The notes under the pieces: generated by a model
The model's database searches: none
What the model was told of the DNA's origin: nothing
Seen by the model: only the letters and a program-made list of their open reading frames with translations
Part shown: positions 28,377 through 40,186 of the stretch, one piece after another
Layout of the letters: each line of letters starts with the position of its first letter
How positions within the stretch are numbered: position 1 is the first letter of the stretch
Assembly: GCA_947453625.1 (NCBI GenBank)
Contig: CANGHK010000021.1
Coordinates: 17,637 to 81,636, forward strand
From: Burkholderiales bacterium
GTDB taxonomy: Bacteria > Pseudomonadota > Gammaproteobacteria > Burkholderiales > Burkholderiaceae_C
DNA length: 64,000 nucleotides
Direction of reading: 5' to 3'
Made by a program: the position numbers and the translations under genes

Positions 28377-28462
28377 GCGTCGATGGTAGGGGCTGGGTCG
28401 GCCCGCGGGCCCGCGGGTTGGCCCCGATGGCGCTGGGCCTGACTCCGCGCCGCCGGACCGCT

Positions 28463-29524
28463 TCAGGACCTGCGCGCCAGCGGCAGGTTGAGCAGCAGGT
28501 TCTGCGGCTTGAGCCGCAGCAAGCGGTCTGCCGTCATCGCCAGCCCCAGGTAGACCGGCGCGCCGGCCAAGTCGGCCCGCATGTCGGCGGGGTCGTCGAA
28601 ATCGAGCCGGAACAGCCCGATCAGCCGCGCCAGGCGCTCGTCGTCGACCGGCCGGCCCTGGTACAAGTCGTTGAGGATCGCGCTCGACTCGGTGTCCAGC
28701 CCCAGGTGCCAGCGCCAACCGGCATCGTCGATGCGGGCCAGCGGCGTGATCGTCACCGCCACGTCCAGCAACTGCGCCACCCAGCGCTCCAGCACCCGGG
28801 CCAGCGCCGACAGTCCCGATCGCGCCAGCGTCAGCGGCACGCTCACGCCCGGGGCGATCTGCTTGGCCACCTGGTGGGTCAGGTCGAGCACGAAGCGGTG
28901 GCGCTCGCCGTCAGGCCAGTAGTCGGCCGCGTTATCGGTCCCCAGCACCGCCAGTTGCGCGCTGCGCAGCGGCACCCGGGCCTCGGCCAGCAGCCGGCCC
29001 AGCGCGCCGAAGCCGCCGCTGTCGCTCAGCCGGTCCAGCGTGGCGCGGTCGCCGGCCAGCACCCTGCCACCTTCCGGTGTGATGCGCTGTGGCCGGAACA
29101 GCAGTTCAGCGGCCCGGGCCTCGAAGGCGTCGGCGTCCTGGTCGAGCATCTGGCGCAACAGGGCCTGCGCGATCAAGTCGATGAACAGCGGCGGCAGCGT
29201 GATCGCGCCCTGGCCGAACAGCCCGACGTAGAACGACTCCAGCGTGCCGGCGGCCGTCACCGCGTCACGCAGCGCCAGGAACAGGCGGTAGTTGGCGCGG
29301 GCGTCGACGTCGTCCAGCGCGGCCAGTTCGGCCTCGGCCACCGGCCGGGCGGGCGCCGCGCGCAAGCTCTGGTGCAGCCGGGTCTCTGCGGCGCAGGACT
29401 CGGCCACCAGCGCGAGTTCGGGCCGGTCCAGCCAGTGTCGCCACCAGGCGTCGGTGGGCTGCAGCCGGCCGCGCGCGTCGAGCTGCAGGTGGCGCCAGCC
29501 GCAGGCCGGCCAGAAGTCGAGCAT
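28463..29524 (-). CDS. Uncharacterised protein (DUF6352-like)
   Basis: 353 residues without signal peptide or membrane segments. The N-terminus MLDFWPACGWRHL and the segments AESCAAETRLHQSL, AARAAELLFRPQRI and LSDSGGFGALGRLL recall a conserved Betaproteobacterial family that I know as DUF6352; the assignment is from memory of its sequence pattern. The function is unknown. It lies 38 bp after glnS on the same strand, and may be cotranscribed with it. Confidence 0.65.
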   Translation of the reverse strand: MLDFWPACGWRHLQLDARGRLQPTDAWWRHWLDRPELALVAESCAAETRLHQSLRAAPARPVAEAELAALDDVDARANYRLFLALRDAVTAAGTLESFYVGLFGQGAITLPPLFIDLIAQALLRQMLDQDADAFEARAAELLFRPQRITPEGGRVLAGDRATLDRLSDSGGFGALGRLLAEARVPLRSAQLAVLGTDNAADYWPDGERHRFVLDLTHQVAKQIAPGVSVPLTLARSGLSALARVLERWVAQLLDVAVTITPLARIDDAGWRWHLGLDTESSAILNDLYQGRPVDDERLARLIGLFRLDFDDPADMRADLAGAPVYLGLAMTADRLLRLKPQNLLLNLPLARRS

Positions 29525-29562
29525 CGCGTTGCCGGTTCAGGCCGCTGGCGGGCGTCGGGCCG

Positions 29563-31359
29563 TCATGCCGCCCAACTGTCGCGCAGGCCGGTGATGCGGT
29601 TGAACACCGGGGCGCCGGCGCGGTGGTCGAGCCGGTCGGTGACGAAGTAGCCGTGGCGCTCGAACTGGAAGCGCTGGTCGGCCGGCGCCCTGGCCAGCGA
29701 CTGTTCGACGAAGCCCGTCACCACCCGCTTGCTGGCGGGGTTGAGCACGCTGCGGAAGTCGCGCCCGCCGGCCTCGGGCTGGGCCTCGGTGAAAAGCCGG
29801 TTATACAGGTTGAAGGTGGCGGCCAGGCCGTCGTGCAGGCCGACCCAGGTGATCGTGCCCTTGACCTTGACCGCGTCCGCGCCCGGCGTGCCGCTCTTGG
29901 TGTCGGGGATCACCCTTGCCAGCACGGCGCTGACGCGGCCGTCGGCGTCTTTCTCGCAGCCCGTGCACTCGACCACCATGCCGTACTTCAGCCGCACCTT
30001 GTTGCCAGGGAAGAGACGGAAGAAGCCCTTGACCGGCACTTCGGCAAAGTCGTCGCGCTCGACCCAGACTTCGGGGCCGAGGCTGAATGCGCGCTGGCCC
30101 AGTTCGGGCAGTTGCGGATGGGCCGGCGTGCTGCAGGGCTCCAGATGGCCGGCGCCGAACAGCTCGTCCCAGTTCGTCAGCTTGAGCGGCAGCGGGTCCA
30201 TCACCGCCATCGCCCGACCGGCCTTGCCTTCGAGGTCGGCCCGCAGCGCGCCGTCGAGCACGCCGTAATCGACCCAGATGTTGGTCCGCGAGGCGCCGGT
30301 GTCCTCGGCGAACTTGCGCACGGCCTCGGGCGTGTAGCCGCGCCGGCGCATGCCGGCCAGCGTGGGCATGCGCGGGTCGTCCCAGCCGTCGACGATCTGC
30401 TCGTCGACCAGCGCCTTCAACTTGCGCTTGCTGGTGATCACGTAGCTCAGGTTCAATCGCCCGAACTCATGCTGCTTGGGTGCCGGGCCTTGCAGCAGGC
30501 CGCCCTCGATCAGGCGCGCCAGCAGCCAGTCGTACCAGGGCCGCTGGTCCTCGAACTCGAGCGTGCAGATGCTGTGGGTGATGTTCTCCAGCGCGTCCTC
30601 GATAGGGTGCGCAAAGGCATACATCGGGTAAATGCACCAGGTGTCGCCGGTGTTGTGGTGGTGGGCGCGCTTGATGCGGTAGAGCGCCGGGTCGCGCAGG
30701 TTGATGTTGGGCGAGGCCATGTCTATCCGGGCGCGCAACACCATGCTGCCGTCGGCATGGTTGCCGGCGCGCATCTCGCGCAGCCGGGCCAGGTTCTCGG
30801 CCACGCTGCGGCCGCGCCAGGGGCTGTCGGTGCCGGGGGTGGTGAAGTCGCCGCGGGATGCGCGCATCGCTTCGGCGCTCTGCTCGTCGACATAGGCCAG
30901 ACCGCGCTCGACCAGGTGCTCGGCGGCGCGGTACATGAAGTCGAAGTAGTTGCTGGCGTAGTACAGGTGGGTAGCTTTGGCGCCGCCAAAGTCGCTGTGC
31001 CAGTCCCAGCCCAGCCATTGCACCATCTCGATGATGGCGTCGACATACTCCTGCTCTTCCTTCTCAGGGTTGGTGTCGTCGAAGCGCAGGTGGCAGACGC
31101 CGCCGAAGTCGCGCGCCAGGCCGAAGTTCAGGCAGATGCTCTTGGCGTGGCCGATGTGCAGGTAACCGTTGGGCTCGGGCGGAAAACGCAGCCGCACCCG
31201 GGCCGGGTCGGCCGCGCCGGCGGCGTGGTGGCCGGCGTCACCGGGTGAGCCCCCCCATTGCCGCTGCGCATAGACCCCCTCTTGCAACTCGCGCTCGATC
31301 AGCGTGCGCAGGAAGTTGGCGGGTTTGACGGCGGGGTCGTTCTTGGCGGGCGCGGACAT
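29563..31359 (-). CDS. glnS: Glutaminyl-tRNA synthetase
   Basis: 598 residues. Class I synthetase signatures are present: RFPPEPNGYLHIGHAKS (HIGH) and YVITSKRKLKALVD (KMSKS-type). DTWCIYPMYAFAHPIEDALENITHSICTLEF is typical for GlnS, and the C-terminal two beta-barrel anticodon domain runs from about 345. It charges tRNA-Gln with glutamine. A short glycine/alanine-rich insertion (GGSPGDAGHHAAGAADPARV) in the N-terminal part separates QRQW from the HIGH-containing strand and is not usual. Confidence 0.96.
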   Translation of the reverse strand: MSAPAKNDPAVKPANFLRTLIERELQEGVYAQRQWGGSPGDAGHHAAGAADPARVRLRFPPEPNGYLHIGHAKSICLNFGLARDFGGVCHLRFDDTNPEKEEQEYVDAIIEMVQWLGWDWHSDFGGAKATHLYYASNYFDFMYRAAEHLVERGLAYVDEQSAEAMRASRGDFTTPGTDSPWRGRSVAENLARLREMRAGNHADGSMVLRARIDMASPNINLRDPALYRIKRAHHHNTGDTWCIYPMYAFAHPIEDALENITHSICTLEFEDQRPWYDWLLARLIEGGLLQGPAPKQHEFGRLNLSYVITSKRKLKALVDEQIVDGWDDPRMPTLAGMRRRGYTPEAVRKFAEDTGASRTNIWVDYGVLDGALRADLEGKAGRAMAVMDPLPLKLTNWDELFGAGHLEPCSTPAHPQLPELGQRAFSLGPEVWVERDDFAEVPVKGFFRLFPGNKVRLKYGMVVECTGCEKDADGRVSAVLARVIPDTKSGTPGADAVKVKGTITWVGLHDGLAATFNLYNRLFTEAQPEAGGRDFRSVLNPASKRVVTGFVEQSLARAPADQRFQFERHGYFVTDRLDHRAGAPVFNRITGLRDSWAA

Positions 31360-31472
31360 GGCGGTGGGCGGCCTGTCCCGGGGCGGGGCAGGCGGCAGTT
31401 CGGGGAGGGGCGGATTCTACCGAGGGGTCCTGGGGCGGCGCCTCCCCCCGACCGACGGCCTGGCGCCGCCGT

Positions 31473-31814
31473 TCAGGGGCGGTCGCTGCCCTCGCGCCGC
31501 CTCAGCGCCGCGATCTCCTGGTCCAGCATGCGCTGCGACAAGCCTTCGCCCTTCAGCTTGAGCAAGACCACGATGCCGTGGGTCGTCAGGCCCAGGCCCC
31601 AGCCCCAGAGCGGGAAGGCCAGGCCATGGCGGTGGCCCTGGCCCTGGCCCCAACCCGAAACATCGCTCCAGCCACCGATCGAGAACATCAGCAACAAGCC
31701 GCCGTTGACCAGCAAGAACACGATCGCATGGACGTAGAAGCCGGTCTTGAGTGCGACGCGGCGGCGGGCACGCTGTTCGAGGGTCGGCGGGGTGGGGTCG
31801 TGGTCGCGGGACAT
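31473..31814 (-). CDS. Small 2TM-domain membrane protein
   Basis: 113 residues. An N-terminal basic helix (RARRRVALKTGFYVHAIVFLLVNGGLLLMF) runs into the first membrane segment; the second is FPLWGWGLGLTTHGIVVLL. A glycine/histidine-rich loop (GWGQGQGHRHG) lies between. This is the 2TM domain arrangement (PF13239), of unknown function, sometimes fused to LytS-type histidine kinases; here a LytS/LytR pair is encoded 273 bp upstream. A strong AAGGAGAG ribosome binding site precedes ATG 31814. The C-terminal part is a short cytoplasmic coiled segment. Confidence 0.75.
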   Translation of the reverse strand: MSRDHDPTPPTLEQRARRRVALKTGFYVHAIVFLLVNGGLLLMFSIGGWSDVSGWGQGQGHRHGLAFPLWGWGLGLTTHGIVVLLKLKGEGLSQRMLDQEIAALRRREGSDRP

Positions 31815-32087
31815 GGTGCTCTCCTTGGGGGGGCGGGGTGTGGTGCGGGCTCGGCCTGGGGATCAAGCGGAGGGTTCAGGCCAGGGATTCAAGACGCCAC
31901 ACCGAGCAGGTTTTTCCACAGCAGCGTGCCGAGACCAGCGGGTGGTCGGACAGCAGGCGGGTGAAAGCATTCAGCATGAACAGCATGCTAGGCAGATCGG
32001 TCTGGTCCGCCATCCCCTGTCCGACGAAACGGTCCGCCTGGCGATGAAACCGCTGCCGGCTGGCGCCGGATGCCGGAGGTGAATCGC

Positions 32088-32903
32088 CTACAGGCTCTTG
32101 AACAGGTGGGCGTAGAGCCGGCTGGCAGTGAGCCGCTCGGGGCGGCCGCGCAGCGTCAGCAAGACCTTGCCTGATTCATCGCGCAGCGCGGTGCTGATGG
32201 CGCTGGCGCGCACTACCAGGCCGCGGTGCACCTGCCAGAACTGCTGGGCGTCGAGCTGCGGCACCAGTTCGCGCAGCGACAGCCGGATCAGGTGCTCGCG
32301 GTCGGCGGTGACCACCCGCAGGTACTTGTCGGCGGCCTCGAAGTAAAGCACCTCGGACATCGGCACCAGGTGCACGGTATGGCCCACCCCGGCCGGTATC
32401 ACCTCCAGCCTTGGCCGGGGCGCGGACGCTGCTTGGCCGGCAGCACCCAGCAGCGCACGCAGCTGGTCCATGGTCTGCTGCAGTGCCGGTTCGGTGGCCG
32501 CGCCAGCGCGGTCGGCCAGCCTGGACTTGAGCCGCGCCACGCAGGCCGCCAGTCGCGGTGAGTCGACCGGCTTGACGAGATAGTCCACCGCCTGGACCTC
32601 GAAGGCCTGCAGCGCATAGCGGTCGTAGGCGGTGACGAAGACCAGCAGCGGAAAAGGCGGTTTGCCGGGTGCCGCGGCAGGCCAATCCTCGGCCAGCGCC
32701 TGCGCCGCCTCCAGCCCGCTGGCGCCGGGCATACGGATGTCGAGAAAGCAGATGTCGGGCTGAAGCGCCAGTGCCTGGCGCGCCGCGCTCAGGCCGTCGG
32801 CCACCTGGACGACGATGCGCAGTTCGGGCCAGAGCCTGGCCAGTTCAGCCGCCAGCGCGGCGGCCAGCAGCGGTTCGTCTTCGGCGATCAGCGCGCTGGG
32901 CAT
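32088..32903 (-). CDS. LytTR-family response regulator
   Basis: 271 residues. The receiver domain (1-125) has the acidic pair Glu8-Asp9, phosphoacceptor Asp55 in CFLDIRMPG, and Lys in VDYLVKPVD. The C-terminal LytTR DNA-binding domain (about 165-268) includes VHLVPMSEVLYFEAADKYLRVVT and FWQVHRGLVVRASAIS. It works with the histidine kinase encoded 46 bp upstream. LytTR regulators bind short direct repeats about 10-11 bp apart; none was identified with confidence. Confidence 0.92.
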   Translation of the reverse strand: MPSALIAEDEPLLAAALAAELARLWPELRIVVQVADGLSAARQALALQPDICFLDIRMPGASGLEAAQALAEDWPAAAPGKPPFPLLVFVTAYDRYALQAFEVQAVDYLVKPVDSPRLAACVARLKSRLADRAGAATEPALQQTMDQLRALLGAAGQAASAPRPRLEVIPAGVGHTVHLVPMSEVLYFEAADKYLRVVTADREHLIRLSLRELVPQLDAQQFWQVHRGLVVRASAISTALRDESGKVLLTLRGRPERLTASRLYAHLFKSL

Positions 32904-32930
32904 GGTCTGCGGCTCGGTTGGTAGTGCATA

Positions 32931-32957
32931 TTGAAAATCAATTTGAGAATCATTTTG
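32931..32957 (-). promoter_or_regulatory. A/T-rich site between kinase and regulator genes, weak Fur-box likeness
   Basis: The 27-bp block overlaps the end of the kinase gene and ends 28 bp before the regulator start. It contains TTGAGAATCATTTT, which matches 12 of 19 positions of the Fur consensus by my count, and a nearby TTGAAAATCA half. It stands out against a background of roughly 70% GC. It may be a promoter for the regulator gene alone. Confidence 0.25.
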
Positions 32958-34134
32958 TAGATCCGGACGGCGCCGGCTGCGCCGCTGGCATGCTGCCCGG
33001 TGGGTGGGTCGGCGCCGGCGAGGGCAGGCTGACCTCGGCCAGCGTGCCGCCCTCGGCGTCATCGGCCGGCAGCAGGCGGAACTGCGCCCGCTCGCCGTAC
33101 AGCGTGGCCAGGCGGTCGGCCACATGACGGGTGCCGTAGCGGCTGTGCGCTGGTGCGCCGGGGTCGCGGACTTGCTGCGGGCGGGCGCCGGCCGGGTCCA
33201 GACCGATGCCGGTGTCGCGCACAGTCAGCAGCAACTGGTCGCCGCGCCGCGCTGCACGCACCTCGAGCCGGCCGCCCTCGATCTTGGGTTCCAGGCCGTG
33301 GCGTATGCTGTTTTCCACCAGCGGCTGCAGCAGCAGCGGCGGTACCGGCAGGCCGCGCAAGTCCGCCGGCAGGTCCAGCAGCACCTGCAGCCGCGGTCCC
33401 ATGCGCAAGGCCATCAGCGCCAGGTAGTCGGCCAGGCGGTCGAACTCGTCGGCCAGCGGGTGCGCTCCGCTGCGCGAGCCGCCCAGCGTGGCGCGCAGGT
33501 AGCCGATCAGCCGGTCCAGCATGGCCTGGGCGCGCGGCGGGTCCAGCGTGATCAGCACCCGCAGCGTGGCCAGGGTGTTGAACAGCATGTGCGGCTCGAG
33601 CTGAGACTGCAGCAGCATCAGCTGGCTCTCGGCGGCCTCGCGGCGGGCTGTCTCGGCGGCGGCCTGGACCAGCCTGAGTTTCTCGGTGGCCGTGAAGTAC
33701 CAGGTGGCGGCCACGGCAACGATGATGCTGATCACGATCATGGTGCGGTTCTCCAGCAGGCCGGGGCTGGAAAAGCCGGTGATCGCATCGCCGATCGCCA
33801 TGCCCAGGGTGTAGCCCAGCGTGCTGCCGACCAGGATGCAGGCAGCCATCCACCGCGGGCCTGGCCAGCGGGCGCGGCGCTCGCCAGCCACCGTCTGCCG
33901 GCCCGGCAGCCAGCGCGCCAGCAGCAGCCGGCCGCCGTCGATGAAGAACCAGCAAGCCGTGCCTATGGCGACCGAGTAGACCCAGGTGCCGAGCAGGCCG
34001 GCGCGCGGGCTCGGGCTCATCAGCCAGATCGCCAGCGCAACCCCCGCACAGACGATCTGGTTGCGCAGACCGCGGCCGACGAAGCCGGCCCAGTGCCCGG
34101 GTTCGGCCGGGGGCTGGGGGGTGTTGAGGGTCAC
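32950..34134 (-). CDS. LytS/YehU-type sensor histidine kinase
   Basis: 394 residues from GTG 34134. The N-terminal half has four membrane segments (about 25-40, 47-67, 95-117, 130-149) and no periplasmic sensor domain. The His-kinase domain (PF06580) has the phosphoacceptor His182 in LQSQLEPHMLFNTLATLRV, and the ATPase domain has the N-box LVENSIRHGLEPK and G-box VRDTGIGLD. GTG is chosen because it overlaps the stop of a small upstream ORF (GTGA) and fits the first membrane segment; the frame upstream shows no protein-like sequence. It pairs with the LytTR regulator. Confidence 0.88.
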   Translation of the reverse strand: MTLNTPQPPAEPGHWAGFVGRGLRNQIVCAGVALAIWLMSPSPRAGLLGTWVYSVAIGTACWFFIDGGRLLLARWLPGRQTVAGERRARWPGPRWMAACILVGSTLGYTLGMAIGDAITGFSSPGLLENRTMIVISIIVAVAATWYFTATEKLRLVQAAAETARREAAESQLMLLQSQLEPHMLFNTLATLRVLITLDPPRAQAMLDRLIGYLRATLGGSRSGAHPLADEFDRLADYLALMALRMGPRLQVLLDLPADLRGLPVPPLLLQPLVENSIRHGLEPKIEGGRLEVRAARRGDQLLLTVRDTGIGLDPAGARPQQVRDPGAPAHSRYGTRHVADRLATLYGERAQFRLLPADDAEGGTLAEVSLPSPAPTHPPGSMPAAQPAPSGSTK

Positions 34135-34283
34135 GGTCGCTGGCCTGGTTGCAGCGCCTGCCAGGCCGGTACCAGCCCAGTCGCAGTCGCGTAGCCCGGG
34201 CGGAAACTCGTCGCCAGCTGCGTCCCGATGGCCCAGATCCCGGCCGGGGTGTGGCTGAGCAACTTGAGCGCGGATAGGGTCAT
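34131..34283 (-). CDS. Small ORF coupled to the histidine kinase gene
   Basis: 50 residues from ATG 34283 (MTLSALKLLSHTPAGIWAIG at the start, ending WQALQPGQRP). Third codon positions are mostly G or C as in real genes here, and the stop overlaps the GTG of the kinase (GTGA). It is not clearly hydrophobic enough for a membrane protein and no ribosome binding site is obvious. It is too short for a length-based ORF list. I do not recognise it; it might be a leader or small partner of the kinase. Confidence 0.45.
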   Translation of the reverse strand: MTLSALKLLSHTPAGIWAIGTQLATSFRPGYATATGLVPAWQALQPGQRP

Positions 34284-34500
34284 GGTGGAGTCCGGTGCGG
34301 TGATCGGTCAGGGCCATCGAAAGGCAACGGCGTCCATGTTGCCCGGGCAGTGCCCGATCGGCCAGGGTGGTGCGACGAAACGCCGCAGGCCGTCGCCAAG
34401 CGCCGGCGCCTCGGTCGCAAACCCGCGCCAGTACGCCACCGGCCCCGAAGGGGTCGCCAACACTTAAACTCTCGCTCTTCTCAGAAGGAGCATCACCCGC
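34284..34500. other. Intergenic region between the kinase operon and yebC
   Basis: The 217 bp should hold promoters for both directions. I see a small CCCC-GAA-GGGG stem at about 34447 and an A/T-rich TTAAACTCTC just before the yebC ribosome binding site, but no convincing -35/-10 pair. Confidence 0.4.
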
Positions 34501-35226
34501 ATGGCTGGACATTCAAAGTGGGCCAACATCCAGCACCGCAAGGGCCGGCAGGACGAAAAGCGCGGCAAGGTCTGGACCCGCATCATCCGTGAAATCACCG
34601 TGGCGGCGCGCCAAGGCGGAGCCGATGTCAGCGCCAACCCGCGCCTGCGCCTGGCCATCGAACGCGCCAAGGCCGCCAACATGCCGGCCGATCGGATCAA
34701 GTACAACATCGACAAGGCGTCGGGCGCGCTCGAAGGCATCACCTATGAGGAAATCCGCTACGAGGGCTACGGCATAGGCGGCGCGGCGATCATCGTCGAC
34801 ACCATGACCGACAACCGCGTGCGCACCGTGGCCGAGGTGCGCCACGCCTTCAGCAAGTACGGCGGCAACCTGGGCACCGAGGGTTCGGTGGCCTTCCAGT
34901 TCAAACATTGCGGCCAGCTCATCTTCGCCCCCGGCACGTCGGAGGACAAGTTGATGGAAGTGGCGCTGGAAGCCGGCGCCGAGGACGTGATCACCGGCGA
35001 CGACGGCGCGATCGAGGTCTTGTGCGCCGCGCCCGACTACGAGTCGGTGAGGGCTGCGCTAGAGGCCGCCGGCTTCAAGCCCGAAATCGCCGAGGTGACG
35101 ATGCGCGCCGAGAACAGCGTGGCGCTGGAAGGCGAGGACGCCGAACGGATGCAGAAACTGCTGGACGTGATCGAGGATCTGGACGACGTGCAAGCGGTTT
35201 TCCACAACGCCGAGATGGCGGAATGA
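34501..35226 (+). CDS. YebC/PmpR-family protein
   Basis: 241 residues. [23 protein letters not shown] is the signature start of YebC proteins; [17 protein letters not shown] and [20 protein letters not shown] follow, and the third domain ends [23 protein letters not shown] ([16 protein letters not shown]). Members were described as DNA-binding regulators; recent work on the family shows roles in translation of proline-rich stretches. ATG 34501 has AAGGAG 8-10 nt upstream. It is first in the run that continues with purD. Confidence 0.95.
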   Translation: MAGHSKWANIQHRKGRQDEKRGKVWTRIIREITVAARQGGADVSANPRLRLAIERAKAANMPADRIKYNIDKASGALEGITYEEIRYEGYGIGGAAIIVDTMTDNRVRTVAEVRHAFSKYGGNLGTEGSVAFQFKHCGQLIFAPGTSEDKLMEVALEAGAEDVITGDDGAIEVLCAAPDYESVRAALEAAGFKPEIAEVTMRAENSVALEGEDAERMQKLLDVIEDLDDVQAVFHNAEMAE

Positions 35227-35227
35227 G

Positions 35228-35299
35228 CCCCCAAGCTCGCAGGGGCTTGCTGCCTCCCGTGGGGGCGCCCGACCTCCTTGAGACGGCCAGGCGGAGGCC
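35228..35299 (+). repeat. Intergenic repeat, copy 2, supplying the purD ribosome binding site
   Basis: This 72-bp element fills nearly the whole gap between yebC and purD and aligns with 18049-18120 read on the minus strand. It ends in GCGGAGGCC, whose GGAGG is 4-6 nt before the purD ATG. Internal CCCC/GGGG arms could form stem-loops. Confidence 0.6.
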
Positions 35300-35302
35300 G
35301 GC

Positions 35303-38167
<2,865 letters not shown>

Positions 38168-39034
38168 ATGGACATTCGCAAACTGCAACGGGCAATCGTC
38201 GATGGACTCGAAGATGTCAAGGCCCAGGACATCCTGGTGCTCAACACCGAGCATCTTTCGGCCTTGTTCGAGCGCGTGATCATCGCCTCGGGCACCAGCA
38301 GCCGGCAGACCAAGGCCCTGGCCGCCGGTGTGCGCGCGGCGGTGCGCGAGGCCGGCTTCCCGGTGCTGGCCACCGAGGGCACCGAGAACGGTGAATGGAT
38401 CATCGTCGACTGTGGCGCCGCCGTGGTCCACGTCATGCAGTCCGCGATCCGCGAGTACTACCGGCTCGAGGAGATCTGGGGCGGCAAGACGGTCAAGATG
38501 AAACTGGGCGGCAATCTGTCCAAGGGCCTGGTCAAGGCCTCGGAAGAAGAGGACGAGGTCGACGACGACGAGCCGGTGGCCAAGACGCCCGCGGCCAAGA
38601 AGGTGGCGGTCAAGCGCGCCCCGGCCAAGCGGGCGCCGGCCAAGAAGGTGGCGGCCAAGACCGCGCCCGTCAAACTCGTCAGCGCCCGCAAGGTGCCGGC
38701 CAAGAAGGCAGTCGCCCGTCAGGATATGGTCAAGACCACGCCGGCCAGCCGGGCCGGCGGCAACGCCGCCCGCGCCGCCGCTGCAGCGCTGAAGCTGCCG
38801 CCGGTCAAGAAGGTGGCGCCGACGCGCAAGACCGCGGTGCCGGCCGGTCCGGTCAGCCGCACCATCGTCGTGCCGCCGCCGGCGCGCAAGACCGCCGCTG
38901 GCAAGACCGCGCCGGGCAAGGCGCCGCCGCGGGGCAAGGCCGCCGCGGCGCCGCGCTCGGCGGCCACACCGGGCCGCAAGCCCGCACCGGTCGGTCGCAA
39001 GACGGCGGCCAAAGTTGCGCCAAAACGTGGCTGA
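38168..39034 (+). CDS. rsfS: Ribosomal silencing factor RsfS with histone-H1-like C-terminal tail
   Basis: 288 residues against 105-130 for usual RsfS. The N-terminal domain (1-118) is normal: MDIRKLQRAIVDGLEDVKAQDILVL, ASGTSSRQTKALAAGV, EGTENGEWIIVDCGAAVVHVM and REYYRLEEIWGG. It binds uL14 and blocks joining of ribosomal subunits. After an acidic hinge (EEEDEVDDDEP, about 125-135) about 150 residues consist mainly of Lys, Ala, Pro and Arg in AKKVA/KRAPAK repeats, like bacterial histone H1-like proteins. The ATG follows the nadD stop directly. The tail probably binds nucleic acid; this is inference. Confidence 0.93.
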   Translation: MDIRKLQRAIVDGLEDVKAQDILVLNTEHLSALFERVIIASGTSSRQTKALAAGVRAAVREAGFPVLATEGTENGEWIIVDCGAAVVHVMQSAIREYYRLEEIWGGKTVKMKLGGNLSKGLVKASEEEDEVDDDEPVAKTPAAKKVAVKRAPAKRAPAKKVAAKTAPVKLVSARKVPAKKAVARQDMVKTTPASRAGGNAARAAAAALKLPPVKKVAPTRKTAVPAGPVSRTIVVPPPARKTAAGKTAPGKAPPRGKAAAAPRSAATPGRKPAPVGRKTAAKVAPKRG

Positions 39035-39065
39035 AGTTCGGTTGAAGCGCGGCTGAAGCGCGGCG

Positions 39066-39536
39066 ATGCGTCTGGTGTTGGCGGCCGTCGGGCAGCGGCC
39101 GCCGGCCTGGGCCGAGTCGGCCTACGAGGATTTTGCCAAGCGCTTCCCGCCCGAGATGCGGCTGGAGCTCAAGGCCGTCAAGGCCGAGCCGCGCACCAGC
39201 GCCAAGACCCCGGCCCAGATGATGGCCGCCGAGGCCCAGCGCATCGAAGCGGCCTGCCCGAAAGGCGCGCGCCGGGTGGTGCTGGACGAGCGTGGCAGCC
39301 GGCTGACGACGCCGCAACTGGCCGACCGGCTGCGTTTCTGGCTGGGCGACGGGCGCGACGTGGTGCTGCTGGTGGGCGGCCCCGACGGGCTGGACCCGGC
39401 CCTCAAGGCCAGCGCCGACGAAACCCTGCGCCTGTCCGATCTGACGCTGCCGCATGCCTTCGTGCGGGTGCTGCTGGCCGAGGCGCTGTACCGGGCCTGG
39501 AGCGTCACCGCCGGCCACCCCTATCACCGGGAATGA
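39066..39536 (+). CDS. rlmH: 23S rRNA (pseudouridine1915-N3)-methyltransferase RlmH
   Basis: 156 residues, normal length for this SPOUT methyltransferase. [27 protein letters not shown] starts the domain; the knot-forming C-terminal part has [45 protein letters not shown]. It methylates pseudouridine 1915 of helix 69 in assembled ribosomes. Its stop overlaps the maf ATG (ATGA). Its place after rsfS is conserved in many bacteria. Confidence 0.96.
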   Translation: MRLVLAAVGQRPPAWAESAYEDFAKRFPPEMRLELKAVKAEPRTSAKTPAQMMAAEAQRIEAACPKGARRVVLDERGSRLTTPQLADRLRFWLGDGRDVVLLVGGPDGLDPALKASADETLRLSDLTLPHAFVRVLLAEALYRAWSVTAGHPYHRE

Positions 39537-40141
39537 GCGTGTCCGACTTCATCTACCTGGCCTCGCAAAGCCCGCGCCGGCGCCAGTTGCTCGACCAGCT
39601 CGGCGTGCGCCATGAGTTGCTGCTGCCCGACGCCGACGAGGACGCCGAGGCGCTGGAAGCGGTGCGGCCCGCCGAACTGCCGGCCGACTACGTGCAGCGC
39701 GTCACCGCGTTGAAGCTGCAGGCCGCGCGCGCCCGGTTGCGCCGGCGCGGCCTGCCCGCCGCGCCCATCCTGTGCTCGGACACCACCGTGGCGCTGGGCC
39801 GGCGTATTTTGGGCAAGCCAGCCGACGCCGACCAGGCCGCCGAGATGCTGGCCGCGCTCTCCGGCCGCAGCCACCGCGTGCTGACCGCGATCGCGCTGGC
39901 CAGCGGCCGGCGCACGCTGGCGGCGATGAGCGTCTCGCATGTGCGCTTCGCGCCGCTGAGCCCGGCCACCATCGCCGCTTACGTCGCCAGCGGCGAGCCT
40001 TTCGGCAAGGCCGGCGCCTATGCCATCCAGAGCCAGCTGGCGGGCTGGATCGCCCATATCGACGGCAGCTACTCCGCTATCATGGGCTTGCCCCTCTTCG
40101 AGACGGCCCAGTTGCTGAGACAAGCGCGCGTGGCCTTCTAG
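39533..40141 (+). CDS. Maf-family nucleoside triphosphate pyrophosphatase
   Basis: 202 residues. [19 protein letters not shown] is the Maf P-loop-like start; [18 protein letters not shown] holds the catalytic Asp, and [34 protein letters not shown] is the C-terminal signature. Members hydrolyse dTTP/UTP or modified pyrimidine nucleotides to prevent their incorporation. The TTVALG and AIQSQ wording fits the dTTP/UTP (YhdE-like) branch. Translation is coupled to rlmH by ATGA. Confidence 0.93.
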   Translation: MSVSDFIYLASQSPRRRQLLDQLGVRHELLLPDADEDAEALEAVRPAELPADYVQRVTALKLQAARARLRRRGLPAAPILCSDTTVALGRRILGKPADADQAAEMLAALSGRSHRVLTAIALASGRRTLAAMSVSHVRFAPLSPATIAAYVASGEPFGKAGAYAIQSQLAGWIAHIDGSYSAIMGLPLFETAQLLRQARVAF

Positions 40142-40186
40142 CCCTGCTAGACCCGGCCCCGGCGCGCCCCGAGAACATTGCCGCGC

